This document shows, in pieces, positions 42,166 through 53,173 of a stretch of 64,000 bases of DNA. The position numbers were made by a program, and so were the translations under genes. The stretch spans positions 124,001 to 188,000 of the forward strand of contig JBAMDO010000057.1 of NCBI GenBank assembly GCA_037074765.1. Reading direction: 5' to 3'. Source of the DNA: Mansonella perstans. Lineage: Eukaryota; Nematoda; Chromadorea; Rhabditida; Onchocercidae. Under the pieces are notes generated by a model. It ran no database searches, had not been told where the DNA came from, and was given only the letters and a program-made list of their open reading frames with translations. How positions within the stretch are numbered: the stretch's first letter is position 1; each line of letters starts with the position of its first letter.

Positions 42166-45100
42166 TTAGATTATTTTTTTTGGCGGAGGTACATAACCAC
42201 GAGGTCGAATGAGCATTTGTACTGCTGAAAGACGTTTTCCATTCCAGGTAAGTCCAGGATATGTATCTTGAGCTTTATTCATAGCTGTTAAAACACCCTT
42301 TTGCTTGCATCCTTTTCTCCACCATCCTCCACCACCGATACATCCTCTCTCGGAACTGGTCACAAATGGACATAATTGACTTTGGGCTAATTCGTTTACT
42401 ACTGAAACAAAAAAAACTTTGAGAATCTGTCATAAAGTTTCCTAAACATCTGCACCACCGATACGTCCTCTCTCGGAACTGGTCACAAATGGACATAATT
42501 GACTTTGGGCTAATTCGTTTACTACTGAAACAAAAAAAACTTTGAGAATCTGTCATAAAGTTTCCTAAACATCTGCACCACCGACACATTCTCTCTCGGA
42601 ACTGGTCACAAATGGACATAATTGACTTTGGGCTAATTCGTTTACTACTGAAACAAAAAAAACTTTGAGAATCTGTCATAAAGTTTCCTAAACATCTGCA
42701 CCACCGATACATTCTCTCTCTGAACTGGTCACAAATGGACATAATTGACTTTGGGCTAATTCGTTTACTACTGAAACAAAAAAAACTTTGAGAATCTGTC
42801 ATAAAGTTTCCTAAACATCTGCACCACCGATACATCCTCTCTCTGAACTAGTCACAAATGGACATAATTGACTTTGGGCTAATTCGTTTACTGATTTGTG
42901 ATAATAAAAAAGAAAACATACCGTTTGTGTCATTCGCATAAATGATACTTCCAATATTTAGTCGATAATCCAGAAGTTTGTCATAAACGATAAAATGCGA
43001 ATACCGAACCAAAATTATTTGTCCATTCGCTGTACGTAACCTTAAAACCAATTCATTCGGGCGTTGAGGACGACTAGTTAAGTGATGCATGCGCTCCAAT
43101 CCTGAAATTGAGGATTTCTCGGATTAATGCTATATTTAAAAAAAAATTTTATATGCAGTTATCTTAGTATCCGATCTCTAAATTAAGTCATAATTCAAAG
43201 AAATACAATTGCCTACTTGGAAGCTGACAAGACTGTATGGATTTGATATTTATATTAAATATTTAGAATGCAGGTCGTTGAAATTTTTATTGGAGTAAGT
43301 AAATGTCTTAGAATTGTCTTCAACAAATAATGTATCAGTTTGAAAAAAAGACATATTAAACCCTTATAATTGAGAAAAGAACTAAATTTTCAATTTTTTA
43401 TCAAAACATTACATGAAATTTTATTAAAACATTACATGAATGAAAACAAACCAATCCAGAAATTTGATTTGTCCAGTTCGAAACCATTTTCATATTCAAA
43501 CATATTCTTATCAAAACTAAGTGATGTATTGAAACGTTGCATGATTATCTAAAAATAAGTTATTCATCTGTCTTTAGCCAATAGCTTTCATTTTTCTTAC
43601 CATATCTATTTGTTAATTTCACATTCATTATTGGCTGTGCAATTATTACCGAGTGATACAATTTGAGACAATTAGTCTCGAATTCTCATACATCAGAAAA
43701 TTATATTTTGACTTACAACATCCTTCAGAAATAAAAATCTAAATCATGCTTTCCACTTGATTAAAACTTTCCATCATTAGTATGTCGTAAGAAACTTACC
43801 GTCCATCCACCACCAAATAAATTCATATCACAACGGGCAATAAAGTGACACATTTCAGGTTCAGAGCAATTCCAGTCACTGAGTTTGTACAGATTTGATC
43901 CCACAAAATGATAGCGTTTTTGTAAATCGGCACAATCAGTAATGGATGTTGGGGCTGCAACATGATGAGTTCTATTTTTCTGTATCCACTAAGAAGTACA
44001 ATTCTTTTCTACCTTCCTTGATTTTTGAGTTATATCCATAACTAATAATAGATAATTAAAGTTAATAGCTAATTAAAATTCAGTTAACATTTACTGCCCA
44101 AATTTCATCGATCATTTAGGGGAAAATGAGATATTTAAAAATTGAATCCTTCATGCCTCTTGACGAAATAATGACGAATATAGAGCAATTTAAAAGAGTT
44201 TTTCAGAAAAATTGTCGAATGTCAAAAAAACATAACAAGAAAACATTTTTGAGAGTCAAATAACCTGAAAAAGGGATACAGAGACCAAAAGAAGTGCGCG
44301 AATAACCCAACGGACAATTGCATGTGAATTCGCCAGCAACTGGATTGAAACTACATTGCTCCGGTTCCTGACACATGCCCCTTCCAGCCATTTTTTCACA
44401 GTATCCTGCATAAAGAATAATATTTCGATTACAAATAAGAAAATTAGTGATTAAGTTTATTACCAATAGCTAGAAGATGACACAAGCTAAGTAACAGAAA
44501 ACAAAGCCAAAAAAAAGAAATACAACTAAAGAAAACTGTTTTAGTTTTAAAAATATTAAATAGAACTATGAAAATAACTGAAAATACTGTCAATTTCCAA
44601 TTGCCTTTACATACAAAATAAAACTTTATTTTTTATATGTTGCGGAAAAAAGACTGCACCCTAACATTTACTGTAATGCATTCCCTCAAATTAGAAATCA
44701 TACTTTCATCACTTCCATCGATACACTGTTCAGTACCATCTAAGACACGGACGATGGATATACATTCGTGCGAGATGATACAACGAAATTCACCTTCTAT
44801 ACATCCTTCAATTGGTCCTGAATAAATTATGCAAAAAATCACTTCATTATTTTGAACCAATGGGCAACAAAAGTAAAACTGACACGAATAATAGTTTTAT
44901 TTACGAAATTAGATTTAGCAATATATTAAGGGTGATTTTAAAGTGGAAGGATGATTTAAAATTGTTAATTATTACTTTCAATAGGAGCACCCATATCAAA
45001 TGGAGACACTGTAGTTGAACTTATTTCGGTATAATTGCAACCTGGCAATTCAAGGGCACAAAAGTCTGAAATAAGCGTAGTATTAGAAATCATATGTTCT

Positions 45101-45936
45101 ATATCTCTGTATTCTTACTCGATTAAAATTTGAAATTATTTCATTTATAATATAAATGAGATAGTTTGACATATAAAAAGTATTTTGAGACATCGCATGC
45201 CAAACTTGAATGTAGATTCCGCAATTCCCCATTGCATGAATATAAAATGAACTAATTTAAGCTCAATTATAAGATTCTTTTAGAGGCTACGAATCATTTT
45301 TGATTGTCAAATATGAGAATTTGAAGCTTATATGATATGAATTTTAAAAATAGAATTTCTCTTTCATAATGATTTGTTACCTTCATCTGAGCCATCAGCG
45401 CAATCGTCAATTCCATCTCTAACCCACTGAGGTAAAACACAATTGTCTGTGGATAAACATTTGAAATGCTCAAGCTCCGAACATATATTTTTCCCTGCGA
45501 AGAAAAAAAGTTTACAAAGGAAATTAAAGATAATAGATTTTAAAAAAATAAAAAGCTCTTTTTTAAAAAAATAAAAAATAAAAAACTAATTTAAAAAATA
45601 AACATCGACGATCACTGCAATGCATATCACGCTCCTCAATTTTGACACATTTCCCACATCCTCCACTTATTTTTGAATCACATAACACTTTGTTCACTGG
45701 ACATTCTGAAAAAAGATTAATTGATAATGATCATTTTATAATATGAATTGTTAATATGATCAATTATTTCTTGTTTTCAAGGCACATATATATTATTTAA
45801 GCAGGACTTTCATCAGCTCCATTTGGACAATCAGTGAAACAATCTCTCACTGCTGTGAGTGTTATACAAACTCGTGGACCGTTGGGATCGCAATCAAAAC
45901 TGGCTATGCATCGGCCACCAATATGTCCGGGATATT
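42166..45936 (-). CDS. secreted LDLa-EGF-fibrinogen-like protein (5' end unresolved)
   Basis: Extracellular modular protein. Ten exons in phase: complement(42166..42401, 42922..43101, 43452..43548, 43800..43954, 44265..44405, 44704..44817, 44991..45065, 45381..45494, 45604..45705, 45808..45936). From the N-terminus: Cys-rich LDL-receptor class A-like units ending DCPNGADE, DCADGSDE and QCIDGSDE; an EGF-like unit (CQEPEQCSFNPVAGEF, CNCPLGYS); then a fibrinogen C-terminal domain with SITDCADLQKRY, CDMNLFGGGWT, MQRFNTSLSFD, SNFWIGLERMHHLT, GGGGWWRKGC, TWNGKRLSAVQMLIRP. Almost all introns are phase 1, typical of shuffled extracellular domains. The last exon start lies in a 123-base tandem repeat giving five possible acceptors. 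A signal-peptide exon may lie near 46400-46521. Function unknown; lectin-like or matrix roles are typical of the family. Confidence 0.87.
42331..42897 (-). repeat. 123-bp tandem repeat spanning a splice acceptor, about 4.6 copies
   Basis: Copies start at 42331, 42454, 42577, 42700 and 42823 and are nearly identical. Each holds, in minus-strand order, 54 bases of intron end (ending TTTGTTTCAG) and 69 bases of coding sequence (ending TGTATCGGTG). Because 123 is a multiple of three, a false open frame crosses the whole array in another phase. Confidence 0.97.
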
Positions 45937-46215
45937 CTATAAGCATAAATTTGATAAACAAATAATCTATTTATAACTTTCTCAGTAAGCAATCCTTTCT
46001 TCATAGTAATAAAACTGACACTCTTAGGTCATACAAAATGTCACCAAATCTTGAAACATATCAGTCTTGCATAGAACGGTTAATATTTCTACTAAAGAAT
46101 CCCGTATTTTTTTTTGCCATTCTTTCTAAATTAGCAGATTATTGAATGATAAACTATAAGTTATTATCTAGCTTTTCAATATCAGTTCAATTAAATAATT
46201 TCTTTTCTATCGAAC

Positions 46216-46521
46216 TTACTGATATAAAAAATTCCAACAGAGTAAAATTTTATAATCAAATTGCACAGTATCCAAACAAAAAAAAAAAAAAAAAATGACC
46301 TGCAAAGGAATATGGAATGTGAGCATATAAGGATGATAAATGAAGGATGATAAGAAATGAATTGAGTGGTGATATTGTCCGCATTTGGACATTACCTCTT
46401 TTGATATTTCTGAAAAATGAAAGTGAATAAGAGCAGGAAAATTATTTCTATCAATGTGACAATGTATATGGATGTGTGTAAACGATAGTAGTAATACACA
46501 ATAATTAATAAATAATAACAA
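46216..46521 (-). CDS. possible first exon of the fibrinogen-like gene
   Basis: A minus-strand frame from an ATG at 46521 begins MLLFINYCVLLLSFTHIHIH, a fair signal peptide, and lies 580 bases upstream of the first clear exon in the same direction. A phase-1 donor (GTCACA after the signal segment, or another) is needed to join it to 45936; none is clearly right. It may also be unrelated. Confidence 0.35.
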   Translation of the reverse strand: MLLFINYCVLLLSFTHIHIHCHIDRNNFPALIHFHFSEISKEVMSKCGQYHHSIHFLSSFIYHPYMLTFHIPLQVIFFFFFCLDTVQFDYKILLCWNFLYQ

Positions 46522-47156
46522 TTTCTATCAATCATACATTTCCAGTTTTCCTTCACAACAGTAGTTGTGCCTACTAAAAATCATTCCATACAGATAGTTG
46601 TTCAATTAATTAATCTATTCAATTATATTCAGCTATACAAACAATAAATAAATAGTTGATTTATAATTAAAATATAAAATTCACATCCACTATTGTCAAA
46701 CTGATAATTGCAAAAGTTGTAATATTGGCGGAAATATTTCCTAAAATATGCATTTTCAGTGTGCAGTCTAAAATGATTTATGAATGAAAATAACACATGG
46801 ATAATTTTAACATTATAAAAGTTAGCATTTAATCATCTTCTATTGTTTTTGATTTCATTTGAGAAATTTTGTAAGGATAAAATTTTGTTTGAAACAAATG
46901 ATAAACTAGAGTAACTTTTCTACTCTTATTCAGATAATTTCATTTTTGAATCTTTTACGGATCTATTTTATTTCTGATTATTTCTACATTCATCTATTTT
47001 TTTAATTTATTTCACAACATAAACACTACACAATGCAATGGCTATTCAACATCTTAAAAGTGTTTCTGCGATATTCATTTCTAACTTGTTGAATTCATTG
47101 TTATGGGTAATTTAAAAGAATCAATTCGTTATCATACCGTCCGGGAGAATAATCTG

Positions 47157-47216
47157 AATCAATTCCTTGATCAATTCGAATTAATTCCTTGATCAATTCG
47201 AATCAATTCCTTGCTC
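47157..47216. repeat. 22-bp tandem repeat
   Basis: Two and a half copies of AATCAATTCCTTGATCAATTCG, starting 47157, 47179 and 47201; the last overlaps the end of the frame at 47193. Confidence 0.93.
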
Positions 47217-47515
47217 TTGTGTGAAACTTATGCTTGACTTTTTATAAGGCGGTGCATGTTGTCGTATAAGGCGGTGAGTATTGTCGCGAAGAGCTAGGAG
47301 TTGTTGTAGATTTTGCGCCCACCTGTAACAAGTATTCCGCGACATTTTTATCAATTCAAGAAGTGTCACTGATGAACTGTCAATGTTATTGGCCATATAG
47401 ATCGACTGCTCCTCAAATGGCATCCTGTACCTGTCAGCAGCACACTGTTGATCATTCAATTTTTCCAATGCGACAAATTCAAAGTTCAACTCCAATAAAT
47501 ACGCGCTGCACTTTG
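47193..47515 (-). CDS. unrecognised coding-like segment
   Basis: An open stretch of about 108 codons on the minus strand, ending at the stop at 47193. It begins behind an AAAGTGCAG acceptor-like site without an ATG, so it looks like a terminal exon or a SL-spliced gene with an internal start. The translation is helical and protein-like (NFEFVALEKLNDQQCAADRY, SVTLLELIKMSRNTCYRW, AQNLQQLLALRDNTHRLI) and ends basic. A GTACAG inside could be a donor. No family recognised; it lies between the fibrinogen-like gene and PEX13. It could be part of a small coiled-coil complex subunit. Confidence 0.35.
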
Positions 47516-47604
47516 TTAGTTTTTATATTTATCCATCGTTTAATATCTAAAATTCTATCCTTGTAAATATCAAAGGATGATATTATGACATCTTATCCAT
47601 TTAA

Positions 47605-47650
47605 CTACATGGTCACTTGACCACTGGTCACTTAACCACTGGTCACTTTG
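47605..47650. repeat. ACCACTGGTCACTT direct repeats
   Basis: Three consecutive, slightly variable 14-base copies just upstream of PEX13. Low-copy minisatellite or possible factor-binding cluster; nothing more can be said. Confidence 0.85.
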
Positions 47651-47791
47651 AGAAATGAAAATAAGGAAAAAAAGTTCTCCGTTGTTGAGATACGGAATAA
47701 ATGTAATATTAGGATATATGTTAGAAATGAAATGTTAAGCTTTTATTGTATAACTTTTGCTTAAATGGTTTACTTTTGCAGTTGTACAAAT

Positions 47792-49396
47792 ATGAAAAGT
47801 TATACTGCAGATGGGAAAATAACTCAGTTTTTCAATGAATCAACGAGAGGTTATCACTGTTATCATTATCATCTCTTATCATTACAATTATATATTGTAT
47901 CTTTTAATCAATGCTGCTACAATAGAAAATTATGTAAGAAATATTGGGATTCGTTCTAGGCGCTTTCGGTAGTATTGAAGCAGTTTTGACTGCTGTAAAT
48001 TCTATTGCTGATATGCTCAATGCTACGCATCATGCAGTTTTTAGTTCTTTTCAAGCTGTAATTGGTACATTAAACGAATTTGCAAAGCTGAAAACACAGG
48101 TACATTAAGTCATTTCATTCGATTTTTCATTAAAAAATTTCATGTTTTTAAATGAAATTTGACATGCTTAATGGCATTTTCCTGTAAGAATGACTTTCCG
48201 AAAAAAAACTGATTTTTTTTTTTTTTTGCAACAAATCACTAATAATTAACATTTTTTAATTTGTTTCAAGATTTCAAATACTGTTAATACTAAAAGGGTA
48301 AAGTTCAGCAGTATTTATTTGTTAATAAGTAACCCTTAGATACATTGTTTGTTGGCTTCAATAGCACTAATGAAATGGTTGCGATATATTTGGCGACTTC
48401 TGCTGAAATGCTTGAGGTTACGAGACAATAGCGACGGTAGAATGGAAGAAATATGGATGGGTGTTCAAAAAAATTCAGGTATGATTGTATCTATATGTTG
48501 TAAAATATATGTTCCTTTGCCTACGATTTTCAATAAAAAGGGATAAAGATAATTTTTGAAATAAAAACAGTTCTAAAATAGATCTAAATTGCGATTCTCA
48601 AACATTCAATTCATCGTAATTAATGCTGCTATAAATCTGCGTGTGATTCATTATGAAACTTACTAGGAATGAGTCCAGTTCCGTTCGCAACACAGGAAAC
48701 TTCGTCACCATTGGTTTCTTCCAGTCCGTTTCGTTGGTTACCTTCATTGATGTTTTGGTTAATCGCGATAGGTGTGCCTTATTTGATGTATCAATCACCT
48801 GGAGAAATTATGGATGAGTCATTAAAATGGACAACGGGGAAAAGTGATTATTATGAAGCATTGGTAAGTATTTTGGGAAGCTAATAGAATGTTCCATCAG
48901 ATTGTTGTAACACTTTGTGGCGCTACTTAACAGCGATGACAATTAATGTTTAGGCAACTGAAGATCATGATGCTGATGAAAACGGTACAATATCATTCAG
49001 ACATGGTGATGTTTTGCGTGTTGCGCCTAGAGAATATCAACCGCGAAAACTTGGTTACATTTTGGCATGGTAACTTGTTTTTGAAGAAGTTTATGTCTAA
49101 TTCTTAATTAATTCTATCTTTCATTAATATTAATGACCATTTAATCAAAATTGATAATAAAAGGCTGAATCTGGCATAAAATTTCAGTATACTGCTATAA
49201 TTTCATCTATAAACAGTTATTTGTGTTTCGTATTCATCCTATTTTCAGCTCAGTAGATAGTAAAAAGGTAGGATTGGTCCCAATAAAGAAAATTCGATTG
49301 ACGAAACGAGTCGTTGTGTCACCCGTTGTCACTGGGCAAGATGCCGTTCAATTGTTTGACAAAGCTCACGCTTCTGAAAGTGATTTGTATGATTGA
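47792..49396 (+). CDS. PEX13: peroxisomal membrane protein PEX13
   Basis: Peroxisomal docking-complex membrane protein, partner of PEX14 and PEX5 for matrix protein import. Exons 47792..47849, 47960..48099, 48340..48478, 48667..48863, 48954..49069, 49249..49396 give 265 residues (human 403). Matches: TRGAFGSIEAVLTAVNSIAD, MLNATHHAVFSSFQAVIG, MKWLRYIWRLLLKCLRL, membrane segment LPSLMFWLIAIGVPYLMY, then a C-terminal SH3-like domain with NGTISFRHGDVLRVAPRE, LGYILAC and VGLVPIKKIRL. The Tyr/Gly-rich N-terminal region of other PEX13 proteins is missing in this model. A TTTTGCAG site ten bases before the ATG is either a trans-splice site or an ordinary acceptor from an unseen upstream exon; the exon is open across it. 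In the SH3 the ALYDF signature, the binding-site Trp and the final Tyr are all replaced. Confidence 0.92.
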
Positions 49397-50585
49397 GCCA
49401 ATTCTATCATTATATTATTATAGAAGTAATTACGATTAACATTATATACATAATATTATATACATTATATCCTTAAGATTTTCAAGGATATATTACAAGC
49501 TTATTATGCGAGATATCTATGTTTTGATTCTTCGTTTCCTAATTTCCAGAAATTATCGAATTTCCAAAGCAAGTATTTTCAATTTTTTACTGAGGCTGTA
49601 CATTTGGTCTTCCCGTGATGATATTGATCATTTCGGTGAAGGTCTAAAAATTATTTCTTTCAATATCTGTAAGTTTCCCCTGCCTCTGTTTCTTGACAAC
49701 GCTGAATTCCAACTACCATGAATGTTAATTCAGAAGTATCTTGTTGTGATTGATCTTTTTTGTCTAATTTTTCGGCTTTCTATTCCAGTTGGAGTTTTCT
49801 TCGAAGTTCTCATATATTCCTTTTATATTGGGGACTTCTGGCATAATTATTCGATCATAGGGCATTGCAGTTCGTTACATTTCAATTTTACCTTTACGCG
49901 ACATGTTTTCGCAGACTTATTTTTCTTCAACTGCAGAATTTCTGAGCAATAAAAATGCTTTCTATACATTTTCACCCCTCTTCTCCTTTTTTAACTTTCA
50001 GTTTCCGCCTTTAAAAACTGTCTAGAGTTTTGCCTTTTTTTTTATGAATTTTCTTATCAACAACTAGTATAGCACAGAAGAAATCCGTATTGAATCCGTA
50101 TTATTTTGTCAAAAGAAAGCGAACATTTTTCTATCCAAATGTAAATATTTTTTACCCTAATTTTGTGAACTTATAAATTTGAAACGATAAAACAAAACTT
50201 CTTGAGGATGAAAACAAAACTGTATATATATACAAATAAAAAAGTGGGAAAGTAAGTTCATGTAAACATAAATGTGGATTCAAAGATTTCACACACATTC
50301 ATTTTCAAAGAGGAAAATAAAAATTTATAGCAGTAATGAACAAATATCAATTTATTAATCCTAATTTCCCGATACAGTGCTTCTAGCGCGTTTTCATTTT
50401 TAGATTGACATGACAAGCTTTGCAATTCAGGGCAACGAGAACAAGATAGAAAGATGAAATAAGCATCAAGAAAGGTGTAGAAGCGGTGCATGCAGTAGAA
50501 AACGGTTAATGAGATCAGGTTGAAAATAGCATTACGGTACGAGAAACAAGATGACATCGAACAGTAGAAAGTATTGGATAAATTA
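49397..50585. other. convergent intergenic region PEX13 / homeobox gene
   Basis: About 1.2 kb. Two plus-strand frames (49506-49721, 49722-49952) and one minus-strand frame (50258-50557) lack splice support and family features. Expected to hold 3' UTRs. Confidence 0.55.
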
Positions 50586-53173
50586 TTAAAGTGTCAGTTG
50601 CACATGGTTGAATGTTTTGGAATATAAGTGCTGAATCAGCGCAGTGCTATTCTCACTAATTTCGGGTGATGAGCCTGGCGCTGAAGACGTATTTGAATTG
50701 GTATGCCTGTAAAAAAAGTGAATTAACTATGGAAATATGCTGGTTTTAGTTTGTTAGACTCTATGCCTTAGAAGATCAGAATATAGCTTCATTCTTCTTC
50801 TTATCAAATGATGCATTCGCATGATGGAATCTATGATACAGTAACAAATATAAGTATAACTGTTCTAACTCGTTGCTAATTATATTTAACTACGGGTAAA
50901 TTTGCGTATGCTTTACCTTAACTTTAAGATATTTTAAAAAGCAGAAATGGATAATTGTTGACTACGAATTGACAACAATTGAAACGAGAAATCAACAAGA
51001 GATAAAAAATGATGAACCTGAGCAAAACAGCATTTTTATCGTTACGTTTATCTTTGGCTCGACGATTCTGAAACCACGTTTTCACCTGACTCTCATTCAG
51101 ACCTAATGATCGAGCGATCAGCAGTCGTCTACTTCGTGGCATGTATTGGTCTGTGAGGTATTCCTGAAAAAATATCGGAATAAAGAGGAAAAATGACATT
51201 TTCACAAGCAAAAGTTTATAATTTTATAGTTTATATTTTATTTAAGTTTATAATTTTCATAAGCAAATTTATAATATAAAATTACATATCTTCATAAATC
51301 GTTTCAAAAAAATATTTTCATTTTTTTTATGAAAATTCGGTGCTTTTCCCAAAACCAAGAGAACTTTTACTATTAAATGAAGTTGTACGAGTAGAGTAAG
51401 TAAAATTCTTTCAGTTGATCGTCGAGATTAATGATAAATTTTGGATCGTTATCACGGAGATATTCATGATATTCATTATAATGATCCGCGTGATAATATC
51501 ATTTTCAACAATCCATACTTTTGGATGTCAGAAGTGATATTTTTACCATTTATTAGCATTCATCATGAAATGATCGTTTTAAAAATGAATTTCAGCTGTA
51601 AAATTGTTTTAGAGGAAAAAGATAAGCGTGATAAATGAGCACTGGGAAGAAGTTTCAAAGGATGCAAATCTGCAAACTATTCTTTCTCAGATTTTTTCAA
51701 TGTTCGGAGCGACATCTGGATAGTAGATGTTTGTTGATTTTTGTCTTCATCCTTTAAGTAACCATTGATTATGATAATGATGATTAAATATACATACGCA
51801 TAATTAATATATGGCCATTAACTTCAATACATAAATATAAAGTATGTAAGTTAATGTATAAGTGTCCGTACGTGTATTAAAAATATAAGTACAGTAAGTG
51901 TATGGAGAAATGTACGTATGTTTCTTGTGTAAAAAAAATTGCGTATATTTTGATAGATTAACTACTACTAATATGAGAAATCACTAAACCTTTTCCAATG
52001 TGTCCGCTTGCACAGATGTAAAAGTTGTTCGCTGACGTCGCCTTGTTGCTGCAGTCACGTTTATGGATCCCATTTCTTTTTCGAGACCTGTTGTTACGTA
52101 CGTAGTAGCAGCATTACTATAATCAAAATTTCAGATAACACTGCATAAAAAAATCGCTACAATTTAAGATAAATGATTAAAGATTGGAATGATATTGAAT
52201 TTCATTAATATTTCTAAGAGAAAGTTTCGTTGATATTTCTTAGAGAAAGGGATTGGAAATAGAATAGCAGGTAAGAAACTTTAAAAAGAATGGCAAATCA
52301 TCGTTATTTGCAAAAATTCTTAACAAAGTTATTTCATTAACTTTAAAATATGAATAAAATGGGTAAATCAGCGCAATCATTAAGGAAATAAAGTATTTCT
52401 AAAATCTTTTTTTTTAATTACAGAAGGATAATAAAATAATGTAATATTTAAAGCTAAGATAAAAAAGGTGAAATTTCTGAATAAATTCACATTTTCCCTA
52501 TAACCATCTGCTGTCACAACCACTCAGTTTTCATATTTCTTGAAAATTTTTTCTCTGTTTAAAGCTTACAACACCAATAAATGGTCTTAATAATATAACA
52601 GATGTCATTTTCATTTGATGAGTAAAATGATGTGATGGATGTATGTTGCCTTGGATCACAGTGTTCCGTGACGCATAAAATTAACAATGTCGAAAAACAT
52701 TAATGACTGTAACTTTTTTTTTCATATAGTATCTTAATGACCTGCTCTTTCAAAATGGTATGTTATTAATTTCGAATTTTCAAAAAACTCTTCCTAACAG
52801 TAACAGAGCTATTAATGATGATATTATACTAACAATAATCCATGTTGAGGAATGAATTTCAAGTTCCGACATCCCAAATCCGATATTTAATCTAGAGTGA
52901 TTCCCTAGATGCAAGAGATAATTGGTAGTAATTACTACAATTATGATGATAGCCACAGCGAAGCAAAAAAAATATTAACAATGACAATTCAGGATAAAAA
53001 CAATAACCTTGTTGTATTATCGATAGTTTGATTAGCAAGTCTTAAATATGGTTTGAACGCCGAAAATGACGGATGACCAATGGTTATTGACGCTGCCATC
53101 AATATATTCTCTTCACTTCTCGCCAAAAAGTTTATATTATTATTATGAGATTCGTTTTTTATTTGATGGTATC
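50586..53173 (-). CDS. homeobox transcription factor (5' end unresolved)
   Basis: DNA-binding regulator. Exons complement(50586..50706, 51018..51163, 51990..52116, 53008..53173) join in phase. The homeodomain is exactly 60 residues across two exons, from RRRQRTTFTSVQADTLEKEY through PRSRRLLIARSLGLNESQ to VKTWFQNRRAKDKR; W48, F49, Q50, N51 and R53 are intact. Q50 and VKTWFQNRRAK place it in the broad Antennapedia/NK-like class, but I cannot assign a family. The intron after homeodomain position 18 (LEK/EYL) is unusual but clean. The N-terminal exon contains SITIGHPSFSAFKPYLRL, the C-terminal exon is Ser-rich and ends HVQLTL. The first exon begins at an acceptor with two leftover bases and no upstream ATG, so at least one further exon or an internal start (ATG in ILMAAS) is needed. 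Confidence 0.88.

Noticed and set aside
42275..42835. 186-codon repetitive frame in the fibrinogen-like gene
   Set aside because: It reads through intron copies in a frame different from the fibrinogen domain; it is open only because the repeat length is a multiple of three.
49506..49952. Two consecutive plus-strand frames after PEX13
   Set aside because: Hydrophobic, low-complexity translations with no splice links or family match.
50258..50557. Minus-strand frame downstream of the homeobox gene
   Set aside because: No convincing acceptor leads into it and the homeobox gene has a good terminal exon at 50586-50706; probably 3' UTR.
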